Below, in pieces: positions 48,433-59,489 of a stretch of 64,000 nt of DNA; position 1 is the stretch's first letter, and each line of letters begins with the position of its first letter. The position numbers were made by a program, and so were the translations under genes. The stretch comes from Blastomyces gilchristii SLH14081 (Eukaryota; Ascomycota; Eurotiomycetes; Onygenales; Ajellomycetaceae), in assembly GCF_000003855.2 (NCBI RefSeq), contig NW_003101681.1, positions 1-64,000 on the forward strand. The letters run 5' to 3'. A model generated the notes under the pieces. That model did no database searches. It had not been told where the DNA came from and saw only the letters and a list, made by a program, of their open reading frames with translations.

Positions 48433-49418
48433 CTATTTAGAGAATAAGTTAAGAGATTCTGTGAGCTAAATAAAGAATATCTGAGCTGTAATTATTAATA
48501 TTAGAAGAAAAGATAAGAAATCTGATAAAGACTACTCACAGTACTTTATAAAATTATAATATGAATTAAAATCTCTGAAAACAGAGCTCTGAAATAAGAT
48601 CTGAATAATAATATTTATAAAGAAGCTGAATAAAGATATACAGAATAAGCTTATTAAATAAGACTCTAAGTTCTTAACTCTAAAGAAATTAATAACTCTT
48701 ATTCATTACTTATAAATCACTATAAGAATTATAGATTTATAAAGAGTAGATTATTAACTAACTCTGTAACAGCTAGAATAACAGAGATCAGATTTATCAG
48801 AAAAAGATAATAAGATATAGAGAGATTTATATCTGATTACTAAGTATAGAGAGAGAGCTTTATAAGCTTCTATAAACAGAGTATCTAATAAAAAGATTAA
48901 GAAAAAAAGTCTCTACTTTATCTATTTTAAATTAGAATATCTTCATATAAACTATTCTAATAAATTAAAATAGAAATTTGAGAAGTTATGAATAGAGTTA
49001 GTAACAGTTCTCTTAAGAGTCTGAAAGCTGATATCTGAATCTGTTACTCTCTCAATAAAAATATATACTTATAGAGAGAGACTGTGCTATAGTACTACTA
49101 CTCTGTAAGTATAAGAAATATTAATAAACTCAGAATCTCAGATCACTGTAGTATCTCTAAGACTCACAGAGTGTATAAACTGAGTAATGAAAACTGAGAA
49201 TCTGCTCTTATAATAAATAGAGTATGAGAACTCAGATCTGAGAGTTAAGAGACTTATAAGAGTTATCTTTGAATTATAAGATCTCTCTGAAACTTGAAGA
49301 AGATTTATAGAAACTGTGATTATCACAGACATTATAGATAATATATACTTAAAACTTGTATAAGTTTAAAGACATAATCTGTATATAGTTGTCTATAAGT
49401 TGAGTTTATACTTCTGAT
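48433..49418 (+). pseudogene. G3 gag/pol linker region, degraded
   Basis: This continues the frame from 33674 (FILKI followed by YLENKLRDSVS) after removing the hAT element. A weak knuckle-like stretch (LYFI.FKLEYLHINY) lies near 48925-48965; if it is one, some Cys have become Tyr or Phe. Later parts should hold the protease, but I cannot point to its active site. It is heavily interrupted and ends at the next MITE. Confidence 0.6.
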
Positions 49419-50273
49419 TAGACTGGCCGCCGGGACTATGAATTTTACATTTGATCTCATTTGATCTGATCTCATATATTTCTTGGCGTGAATCCCGCTG
49501 AGACTAATCATTAAAAAAAAAAAAACATGCAAAGTGACTATGTATTAGATCTGTCCCGGTGGCCGAATGATTAATGCGGCCACCCGGTAGCATCTTGGCA
49601 TGGGAAATCAAGGTGTGTGAGTTCATTAAATCCGGAACTCAAGCACCTCAGGTTTCTAATAAATACAGAGGTGTACAAATCACTTGAATAAATTACTCTA
49701 TGTTCTTGGACTGAGAAGTTATTATCACATGTATTTTCCTATGTTCTTGTCATCTTGACATAATCTTAACACCTGTATTTTCTTCCGTAAAATTAACACT
49801 TGATCTGTATTTAATATCATACAAGAACTCATTATAAGCTCTGCTTGCATATGAGTATAATAAAAGAATAATAATAATAATAATATGTATCAGATCTCAA
49901 AATGAGATCATAACTTAGAAAAAATAAGAAAGTGATCTCATTTAATCTCATTTAGTCTCATTCTTAGCATAAAGTTACTATTTTTAGACATTTTAAGGTT
50001 TTTTAAACTATTTTTAATTTTTTAAAAAGTAATGCTTTTTGATAACACTCAAATGAGATTTAAAGTCATTTAAAGCAATAAAAATAATTTAAATTAAGAA
50101 GTGAAAATCATAATCTTATTTGAAAAATGTAATCAGAGTAAACAGTAAGTCTCACTGAGACAGTATAAGACTAGTATTTAATGTTAAAACTGTGTAATGA
50201 AATCAGTTAAATTAATAATAAGACTATCAAATATTCTGATACTGATCTCAGACACAGTCACACAGTCAGTCTA
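49419..50273 (-). mobile_element. hAT-type MITE copy 4, split by SINE copy 2
   Basis: Ends are TAGACTGGCCG and ACAGTCAGTCTA, with a perfect 8-bp duplication CTTCTGAT at 49411-49418 and 50274-50281. The MITE is 510 bp once the SINE and its target duplication are removed. It sits in G3 just before the reverse transcriptase. The right part is strongly mutated; the left end keeps GCCGCCGGG. Confidence 0.94.
49553..49883 (+). mobile_element. SINE copy 2 with target-site duplication and (TAA)n tail
   Basis: It begins GTCCCGGTGGCCGAATGATT, keeping box A, and ends in a TAA repeat (about 49866-49883). It is flanked by a 14-bp direct repeat, TATGTATTAGATCT (49539-49552) and TATGTATCAGATCT (49884-49897), differing by one C/T. 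The other MITE copies show the empty site. A stretch of 18 bases present in SINE 1, which includes box B, is missing. Duplication length and tail indicate LINE-mediated insertion. Confidence 0.93.
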
Positions 50274-50281
50274 CTTCTGAT

Positions 50282-50782
50282 CAGTGTTAATAGACTTACT
50301 TATAAAGATAGAATCAGTTCATACTGTAGAGTTAATTAGAGAAGACAAGCCTATCTATATAATAACTTTATAAATGTCTGAGAACTTCACAGTTATGAAA
50401 ACTGAGCTTCAGATACTAGAGAAATACTGAGATCTTATAGAAATATTTAATTTAGCTAAGATAGCTGAGCTTCTATCTCACTGTGAGAATAATCTGATAA
50501 TAGATTTAATAAAAGAGTAGAAACTCTTCTGAGAATTAATCTATAAACTCTCTTATTGTAAGACAGAAGTTTATAAGCTTATATAAAGAAGAATTTAAAG
50601 AATGACTTTATCTGATCTTTATAGATCTTTATAGAAGTCTCTGTAATATTTGTAAAGAAGAAGAATGAAAATCTTAGATTATATATAAACTATTATAATC
50701 TGAATTTTAAGACTATAAAGAGTCACTATTCTCTGTCTCTGATTAAGAATGTAATCAATCATCTTATAAGAGCTGTTATATG
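50282..50782 (+). pseudogene. G3 pol: start of reverse transcriptase, degraded
   Basis: The frame shows NLAKIAELLSHCENNLIIDL, matching the LPxHRxxDHAIDL leader of gypsy reverse transcriptases. LIYKLSYCKTEVYKL follows (usually GPIYxLS...E). After a small frame break comes RLYINYYNLNFKTIKSHYSL, the VDYRxLNxxTxKxxYPLP block, then IKNVINHLI. It stops at the MITE at 50783, and G1b begins soon after, so the catalytic domain is missing. Confidence 0.85.
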
Positions 50783-51288
50783 TAGACTGGCCGCTGAGAT
50801 CATGAATTTCATATTTGATCTTATTTGATCCGATCTCATACATTTCTTGTTGTGAATCCCGCTGGGACTAGTCATTAAAAAAACATGCAAAGTGATTATA
50901 TATCAGATCTTAAAATGAAACCATGACTTGAAAAAAATGAGAAAGTGATCTCATTTAGTTCCATTTAGTTTCATTCTTGATATAAAGTTACTATTTTTAG
51001 ACATTTTAAGGTTTTTTTTAGACTATTTTTAATTTTTTAAAAAGTAACACTTTTTGATAACACTTAAATGAGATTTAAAGTCATTTAAAGCAATAACAAT
51101 AATTTAAATTGAGAAGTGAAAATCATAGTCTCATTTGAAAAATGTGACAAGAGTAGACAGTAAGTCTCACTGAGACAGTATGAGACTACTATCTAATGTT
51201 AAAACTGTGTAATGGAATCAGTCGAATTGGTAATGAAACTATCAAAAAATCTGGTCCTGGTCTCAGACACAGTCACACGGTCAGTCTA
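50783..51288 (-). mobile_element. hAT-type MITE copy 5 (506 bp)
   Basis: Ends are TAGACTGGCCG and ACGGTCAGTCTA. Flanking 8-mers GTTATATG (50775-50782) and GTTATATA (51289-51296) match at 7 of 8, the difference being G/A. It inserted in the G3 reverse transcriptase. Confidence 0.93.
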
Positions 51289-51314
51289 GTTATATACATA
51301 TAACTGAATGTAAT

Positions 51315-51679
51315 TATAAGAGGCCTACGCCGAATAGATCGGTATTATATTGATAGGTCTTATATAACAAAGAGAAAAATATTAGAGAAGGAAAAGAAAG
51401 AGAAAGTGCAAGAATTAGTGATTGAAGTGAATATTTATACATGTATGTGATGGTGTATGCAGTGGAGCTTCAGAGTGAAAGAATCTATACATGTTAATAG
51501 CAGCTGAGGATCAGTGATCAAGAATGACTGAGAATCAGAGTGTACACATTTGTGATGACTAAGAATCAGTGATTAAAAATGGCTGAAAATTGAGGTGTAC
51601 ACATTCAAGAATGAAGTGATTGAAATCTGTGAAGTGTAATGAAATAGTCTATATGATTGATCAGACACAGCCTGTCACA
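51315..51679 (-). repeat. G1b 3' LTR (365 bp), with internal duplication
   Basis: It reads TATAAGAGGCCTACGCC at the left and GCCTGTCACA at the right. It is about 70-90 bases longer than the other G1 LTRs because a segment with GAATCAG and GTGTACACATT occurs twice (about 51508-51550 and 51561-51605). Confidence 0.87.
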
Positions 51680-51689
51680 TTAGCCCCTC

Positions 51690-54600
51690 TCTTTCAGAAG
51701 CAGTTCTCATTGATCAAGAACTGCTGTTTCAGATAATGCAGAACTCAGAGTTCAGATTGATTAATCATAGCTGACTCATTTCACAAGATATTATCAGCTG
51801 CAGCTGCAGGGTCTCTCATTGAGAATATCTTCAATCTCTTACTTAAGTTCATTGTCTTCTTCCATAATCCCTGATGACTGTCAATTGAAAGTCAGTTGAG
51901 AAGAGAATGAGTCAGTGACAGTGTGATGAAGCAAGCTTGTATGAAAGACATTATGAATTCCTGATGAAATGTCAAGATAATAGTTGTGACTACCTAGAAC
52001 TTCTATCACTTTATACCTGATATGACAGTAATCTAGTGTACAAGATGAATGTGTGGTTCATATATTCTTGAGATTCAATCATACAAGGTCTTCTATCTTA
52101 TACTGCTCTGCAGAATCTTGTCAGATATTAATTTAATCTTCTTAATCTTGTTTCACAGCTGTTATAAAGACCTCTGCTCAGTTGCAGATGTCTCAGAGCT
52201 TCATTACTATATTATCAGTGATTTGAATCAGACTGCAGAGGTTTGATATGAACTGTGTAGTCTCTAGAAGATTCAACACTTTCATGTGATATTCATGTGT
52301 AAGAAAGAACAGACTTACATCTATTGAAATGACATCTCATTTATTGATAGTAATCTCTGCATGTAGAAGAAGATCATGTCAATCATCTTATAAGTAGTTA
52401 CAGAACTTATGAAGATAATTCTTCACAGTCTGAATTATCTGTTCTGATGTATCATCAGTCTCAGAATAATAAACAGTTGACAGATAATATATAATCTTGA
52501 GAACTTGACAGATTCTTGTTCAGAAAGCACTCATGCATTGATGATCTCAATCTGATACTATAGATCTCAGTAATTCATGCATCTGATAGAATGAACTCTG
52601 TAGAAAAGCTTCAGTGACTTTATTCAGTATTCATTTTATCACAAGATTTCAATATTATATCTTTGCTCAATTGATTTATAATGATCAGAATATTTCTACA
52701 ATTCTTACTCTTAGATAGATTAATAGTGAAGTCAATCACTACATCTTATCAGATTCTATAAGAAACATTGAGTGATTTCAGTAGATCTTTTCTATGATTC
52801 TTTCATAAGATAATAGAAGAACAGTGATTACAGTTTCAGATAAAGTATCTGATGCTGTTTAATATCTCAGATTAATAGAACTCTCAGAAGATCATTCTAT
52901 ACAGTTGTTCACAGTCTGAATAATCAGTCATACATGAATCATGCATCTCTTGCATTATCTGAGTGTGTAAGAGTTCAGAGTGAGAGACCTAGTATTATTA
53001 ATAGAATTATAGAGTATTATTATCATCAATTAAATATTCTGAGATGTCAGTTCTTACATGCAATTCTGAGAGAAATCAGAATATTTCTTGTTATACTGCT
53101 TCAGTGAGTACTTGAAGAAGTTCATTGATTTAAGCTGCTGTATGTCATAGCTCATCTAATGTAGTTTTGAGAGAAGTTAAGATATCAGTGACAGTTCTAA
53201 TTGAAGAAGCATGTATAGTGCTGTAAGCTGTTTCATCTTGATTAACTAGTATCTTCAGATTCAAGAGTCAGTGCTCTCAGTTCATTCAACAAGTATCTGT
53301 TACATTGAATGGCATATCTTGCTCTCATTGAGAGAGAGCATCTGTCATTGAGATCTGACTGTCAGAACAGTAGTGTATTGTAAAATGAAAGTGACTTAAG
53401 AACTCAGATTATTGTATCTGTCATTCAGTAAGTTTACAGATAGTTATAAAGTATTTGAGATTCTTATAATCTGTGACTATCTTAAATTCAGAGACACTTC
53501 AGAGTTCAGAGTCTTATTCTTCTAAACAGTGTACAATTACAAGAAGTTTCTTATCATAGATCTCATAATTGCATTCAGCAGAACTCAGTTTCTTAGACAT
53601 GAAGACACATGATTATAGAACATCTTCATCATCATATTATAATATTACTTCTTCTATCATATAGTCAGAGAAATCAGCTTCAATAACTATCTTATAATCA
53701 GAATTGAATATTATCAGTAGAGAAGTATTAATGAACATCTTCTTCATCTGTATAAATGCAGCTTCAGTGTTTACTAATCATTGAAATACTGAGTCTTTCT
53801 TAGTGAGTTCTGTAAGTGATCTCATAATATCTGAGAAGTTTTGTATAAATTGCTGATAGAAGTTAGTAAATCTGATGAAGCTTTATATATCTTTCACAGT
53901 GTGTGAGGCCTCTCATTCAAGAATAGCAGAGATCTTCTCAGAATTCATTCAAATTCTCTTACCAGCTTCTATGATGAAATCTAAGTATTGAGTACTCTTG
54001 ACTTTGAAATCACACTTGTTAATATCAATTGATAGTTCTGCTTCTCATAGTCATTGTAATACTCTGTGCACATGCTCTTGATATTCCTTTCTGAATTCAT
54101 CAGTGAAGATGAGAATGTCATCTAGATAAGCAGATACAAATTCATCAAGAAAGTCTCAGAGTGCTCAGTTGATATACTTCTGAAATATACTGAAGACATT
54201 GATCAGTTCAAAGAGTGTGACTACTTATTCAAAGAAATCATATTGTGTTCAGAATGCTGTAAGTCACTTATCTTCTTCAGTGATGTCAATCTTATGAAAC
54301 ACAGTGATGATATCTAACTTTGTAAATCATTGAGCTTGTTCAATGTAAGCTAGAGTTTCATTGATAAGAGATAAAGAATAACAGTCTTTCTTTATTAATC
54401 TGTTCAATTCTTGATAATTCATACAGAACTGAAGTTCTTCATCTGATTTCTTTACAAAGAGAATAGAGGCTGCAGTGAAAGAGTTGCTAATGTATATGAA
54501 TTCTTTATTCAACAGATCATTGAGTGTCTTTTGAAGAAGAAGAAGTTCATCTCAGAATATGTTATAAAGAGAATCTTATGATGATTTGAGATTCTTACTA

Positions 54601-55265
54601 TTCTTTTTCTCTAACTTGATACTGTGATTCACTTCAGAACCTTATAAGAGAGATATTTTCATAATATTATCTTATCAGAAGACATCTAGATATTCATGAT
54701 ATTATTGAGAGAGATTCATATAAGAATCTGTTGTTATAACATGAGATAACTTTTCTATAGCCTTTTTGATATTAGTCAGACTGGTGAAATAGATTATCAT
54801 GTAATTCTGCTATCAGTGACTTCTTTTTCTGAGTATTTTATATATGTTAGCAGAGATCTGTATCAGATTCATAGTCCTGTGAATATAATCTTTGTGAATT
54901 CTATCATTGTTACAGAATATCAAGCTTCTGTTTTAAGTATTTAATAAGATTCCTTGTTCAGATAGTCAGACAAGTTCTAATATAAGATTATAATCAAGAT
55001 TATCAACTTTATATATGTAGACATCTTCATGTAGATGTTCTTTCACCTCTATGATCAACTTCATCATGTAACAGATACAAATGTCTTTTGAATCATCAAA
55101 TTCTGTGAGAAGTTGAGGTTTTGATAAGAGAATATGATGAAGGTTATGATATCTTATGACTGAAGATTTTATCATTGCATAGTGGCATAGACTGCTGTCT
55201 ATCATGGCTTTCATATTATACATGTTATCAATCACAGTAGATACAAGAATCACATTTATTATCAT
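51690..55265 (-). pseudogene. G1b pol, degraded
   Basis: Order on the minus strand is protease, reverse transcriptase, RNase H, integrase, chromodomain. The protease frame is open at 54966-55265 with AMIDSSLCHYAMIKSS and VDNLDYNLIL. The reverse transcriptase start is open at 54327-54512 with ASILFVKKSDEELQFCMNY. The pol end next to the LTR mirrors G1c. The plus-strand open stretch at 52049-52246 is antisense to the integrase C-terminus. The rest is interrupted. Confidence 0.86.
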
Positions 55266-55309
55266 TTTCTCTTCAAATTATTGTCATTCAATCTCTTCAA
55301 GCTTCTGTT

Positions 55310-56454
55310 TGTAAATTTGAACAGAAGCTAATCTTTTCCCTGTTTCATTGAGACATTCTTATAGTTATCTTCTGAATCTTCCTTCACTGCAATGTGGTTG
55401 GCGCGGACAGGCACTGATTCATTCTTTGAATGAGAAGACACTAATCTTTCTCTCAATTGAGAAGATGCCAGTCTTTCTCTTGAGTGTGAAGACACATAGG
55501 TCAATTAGCAGTTGAAAGTGATGTGTTCTAATCAGTTACAGTTGATGCATACTTCATGTTGATATCAATTGACAACTTTCTTGAGAGTGATCTCAGAGAC
55601 TCAGAAGCCTGTTTGAACAGCAGAAACTCTTGCTTGTGTGTAGACATTTAAATCTATTCAGTTCATGATATCTGCATCATTGCTATTCTTCAGTATGAGT
55701 GTATGAATAGCTGAAGTGTAATATCTTCTATCACTGTTCTGTATACTCTTGAGCTTGATAAGTGATTGTTCAATGTCTGAAGCTGTGTGCAGAAGTCTTC
55801 ATAACTCTGATCTTCATCTACACTTGCAAGAGTCTGTAAGAGTTCAAAAGTCAATGTCTTCTTAAGCATGATAATCTTCATTTAATTCTTCTAAGATTGA
55901 TCACCTGCTTCTAGAATCTTGATGTTGAAGTCAGAGATAAATGTTATAAGAGAAATGTTTCTCTGTTAGACACTCTGTAATCAATCTAACACTTTCTGTT
56001 GCATGGCAGTGTCTCAGAACAGGACATCAAGATGTTTGATAATATTATCAGACATTCACAACACTCATTCACATGCTTCTATTCATAAATGAAACTTCTG
56101 TTTCATGCAATTCTTCAATTGTTCATTGATATATCAACCTTGATTGATTAATGAACTGATAATATCTTCATCTCTACTCAGTTTCACCAGCATTTTCATT
56201 CTCTATGATGAGTAGAGAGTGAGATTGAAAGCATTAAAATATATGAGAGCATCTAAGCATTTCTTCAGTGCTTTTATATTTGATTCTGTAGATGTTGAAA
56301 TTGTATGAGTTAATCATTGAATCTCTTTGTATTGAAGTTGTTAAGTTGCATTCATATCAGCTATTTATTGTTGTTATAATTTCAACATTGCTTAGAGTCA
56401 CTGTGGCATTGCATCTATACTTGCATTTGAGAGTTTCATATTATTGTTAGACAT
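55310..56454 (-). pseudogene. G1b gag with CCHC zinc knuckle, degraded
   Basis: The start at the ATG complementary to 56452-56454 is shared with G1a. A middle piece is open at 55690-55881 (KKTLTFELLQTLASVDEDQS). The knuckle at 55508-55549 reads CINCN, TGA, LEHITFNC, keeping all three Cys and the His. A segment with repeated Glu/Lys-Asp-Ser phrases (about 55400-55490) is not seen in G1a. Confidence 0.82.
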
Positions 56455-56585
56455 GATTGTATTGATTATCAGATGTGTAATCATATAAATATCTCATATA
56501 TCTGAGTGTCAGAACTCTCAGATCTTTTACTGATATTCTCTTTGTAAGATCTTACTCTCTTCATAAGATTTTAATATAAGATCAG

Positions 56586-57591
56586 TGTAACGTGGCGGAA
56601 CCGAAGCGGTGGCTAGTCAGCGGTGTCATGTAGAAGTAGTTGTTTGAGTAGCTGTACAGATGAGCTTGACTATCTTGCTTGAATAGTAAGCTTGTAGGCT
56701 ACAGAGTTATTGTGAGAATATCACAGATATGATACTTAGTATACTAAGAAGATTGTATGAGGCACATAGTAACTCTTGTATATATTTCAGTAGAAGAAAA
56801 AATAAATCACTCACTTCTTTGATGAGAAGTCAGTATCTAGCTATTCTATATAGACAATGAGTGAATATTCTTCTCTCATATCATGAGTGAGAATAGCTGA
56901 AGTGATACCTCAGCAGCATCTCACTGTTAAGAAAGAGTAATCTGCTGATCTTGTATAGAAGCAGAGTTCTCATATTCATCAATCAGATCTTTCTATGATA
57001 TATCTGAATAATGTCATAGAGTGGTTGGAAACCAGTTTAAACAGCCTGTGAGATGAATGAAATCATTCATATAAAAGCAATAAGCCATGTGAAACTGCAG
57101 CAGAGTCTTGACATGATCAGGAACATGATAATACTCTTCTCTTTAAGAGCATAGTTCTGATACTCTCAAGATTACTGAATTAGAAATTATCTTTGTTGTA
57201 TAGCAACAGTTATCAACTGATTTGACAGTATATATACTGTGTATGATATAAAGAAATAGATGAGTTTTTCTACTGACTGTGAGAATCTTTCTTTTTTCAT
57301 CTTCATTCAAATCAAACACATGATAAGTGAGTTTCTTATATCTTGATTTGAAATATGAAAAATATAGTTAACAGTGACTTACAGATCTCTTATTATATTC
57401 TGTTCTATATATAAAATTCTCTACAAAAGTGGTGTATTTTAGAGACAAAGCTAACAGTAGTAGCAGGATTTTTCAAAAAGATTCTTCTTCTCTGTGAAAC
57501 ATTTTTCTTTCTCTCTCTCTCATCTGTAATAGTGAGTGCATGAGAGCATCATTCTTGAGAGATAATAAGAAACTTATTCTGATATTTTCTA
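56586..57591. other. Unassigned stretch, possible LTR start
   Basis: It starts TGTAACGTGGCGGAACCG, richer in CG than its surroundings and beginning with TG, so it could be the edge of an unrelated LTR or element. The next 900 bases have no convincing frame and no match to G1-G4, the LINE or the MITE. Confidence 0.35.
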
Positions 57592-58920
57592 GTGAATAAT
57601 AAACATCTTTATGATGCAGCTGCAGTCTCTGTGACTGTCAAGAAAGCCAGGTTGAAGATGAAGACAGCAGTGTCAATGAGCTGCAGAAGCATCACTTTCA
57701 TTATCACATCTTCTCTCTCTTCTGCCTCTCTTGCAGTCACAGCAGTAGTAGCTGTGCCTTGCAGTGAGGTGTTGTCTCTTCTGCCGGCTGGTTTGTCTGT
57801 GTCTGGTTCATTCTCTACCTCTCTCATCACTATTGCAACACTGTCTCTCTTTTCAATCAACATGATGGTATATAGACTGACCGTGTGACCGTGTCTGAGA
57901 CCAGGACCAGATTTTTTGATAGTCTCATTACCAATTCAACTGATTCCATTACACGGTTTTAACATTAGATAGTAGTCTCATACTGTTCCAGTGAGACTTA
58001 CTGTCTACTCTTGTCACATTTTCCAAATGAGACCATGATTTCCACTTCTCAATTTAAATTATTTTTATTGCTTGAAATGACTTTAAATCTCATTTGAGTG
58101 TTATCAAAAAGCGTTACTTTTTAAAAAATTAAAAATAGTCTAAAAAAAACCTTAAAATGTCTAAAAATAGTAACTTTATGCTAAGAATGGAACTAAATGA
58201 GATCAAATGAGATCACTTTCTCATTTTTTTCAAGTCATGGTTCCATTTTAAGATCTGATATATAGTCACTTTACATGTTTTTTTGATAGCCAGTCCCAGC
58301 GGGATTCACGCCAAGAAATGTATGAGACCAGATCAAATGAGACCAAATGTGAAATTCATGGTCCCAGCGGCCAGTCTAATGATATATGACCCTGTGTGAT
58401 CATTTAAAGAGAACTCTGAGAAGAGCTTGATTTCAGAGACAGCAGCTCTGAGAAGCTCAATTCATAGTTTCTCTTTCATGACATACTCAAGCCCTGCTCA
58501 GAATGCTGCTGAGTTGAGTTCACAGAATTCTGCAGTTTCTTTGTCTTCTCTCTGTGAGAAGACTTCAGTGTGATCTCTGACTGACACTGTCACTTATCTA
58601 CACTATTCTAAGCAGCTGAAGAAGAGAAAGATTTTATATATCTGTCTCTTCTCTCACTTCTGTTGTTTTCATTGTATCTGTAACAATAACTTCTGCCTCT
58701 CTGTAAGTATTATCTCACAGAAAGATGTCATATCAGCTCTGACAAGAAGCTCAGATGTTCAAGCAGTACAGAGTGAGAGTCTCAGAGCTTCAAGTATTGA
58801 TAAATTCTGTCAAGACTGAGAAGGTCTCTCTTGCTTATCTGTAAAAGAAGGTGAAGACATGAGTCTCTGAGATGAAAAAATATCTCAGAATGACTCATCT
58901 TAAGAAGGGATCAGCTGATA
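57592..58920 (+). pseudogene. Degraded reading frame split by a MITE, product unknown
   Basis: From 57592 to 57872 the plus strand is open (start MNNKHLYDAAAVSVTVKKAR). After the MITE and one copy of its duplication are removed, the same frame runs on (MVYDPV, TGA, SFKENSEKS) to about 58690 with a single TGA, and then to about 58915 with three more stops. A Cys-rich piece (CLFSHFCCFHCICNNNFC) lies near 58645-58700. The end is Ser/Glu/Asp-rich. The overlapping minus frame 57609-57863 is also open, so the strand is not certain. It is less decayed than its neighbours. It could be a host gene fragment or gag; I do not recognise it. Confidence 0.45.
57873..58378 (+). mobile_element. hAT-type MITE copy 6 (506 bp), least mutated
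   Basis: Ends are TAGACTGACCGTGTGACCG and CCAGCGGCCAGTCTA. Flanking 8-mers ATGGTATA (57865-57872) and ATGATATA (58379-58386) match at 7 of 8. It keeps most CG, CC and GG sites and is the best reference for the family. Confidence 0.94.
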
Positions 58921-59480
58921 TCACTGTTAAAAGCATCACAGAGATTAATCACTGATTAAAGAGAATCTTACTTCAGTTAAAGCAGATAACTGAGATGCTT
59001 TGTAAGTTGATAAGTTGATAATTTCAGTATCTCTTATACTCTTCTACAGCATACATACTCTTCTGCAGTATACTTCTCTGTGATACTGCAGTACTAGCTT
59101 CTCAGCAGACAAAGATACTGATACTGAAGACTTCAATGATAAAGAATGAGTTTGATAAGAGTGTGATTGTTAATAAGTAGGCCCTGATTCTTCTTTTTAC
59201 TTTTTCAGCAGACTGCAGCCTCATTAGAATAGCAGTGACTCATGAATTGATAATATTAATCTTTTTTATTAATTTCAAATATCTCTTTATTTTCCTATTA
59301 ACTGCTTCAGAAATTTTACACTTGTGTAGTCTTATTAAACTTCTAAAAAACTCTTTGAGAGAAAATAGAAGAAGAGTGTTATAGAGCTTACAAGATATCA
59401 GCTTATCACTGTGAGATTATCTCTAAAAAAACTCTTTAAAAAAAAATAAGAAGTCTTAAGCAGTATTTCTTATTCAACAT
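58921..59480. other. Unassigned AT-rich stretch
   Basis: It lies between the broken frame and the G4 pol end. A 3' LTR for G4 would be expected here on the left, but I could not identify one; no partner exists in the window for comparison. Confidence 0.35.
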
Positions 59481-59489
59481 CTCTGATAT

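Larger units (their letters stand above)
51315..56585 (-). mobile_element. Gypsy chromovirus G1b, lacking 5' LTR
   Basis: Minus strand. The 3' LTR is at 51315-51679, then chromodomain and integrase C-terminus (about 51690-52250), integrase, RNase H, reverse transcriptase, protease (54966-55265), and gag up to the ATG at 56454. Similarity with G1a stops near 56585 in the leader, and no 5' LTR is found there. It lies just right of the G3 fragment, possibly inserted into it. Confidence 0.9.
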
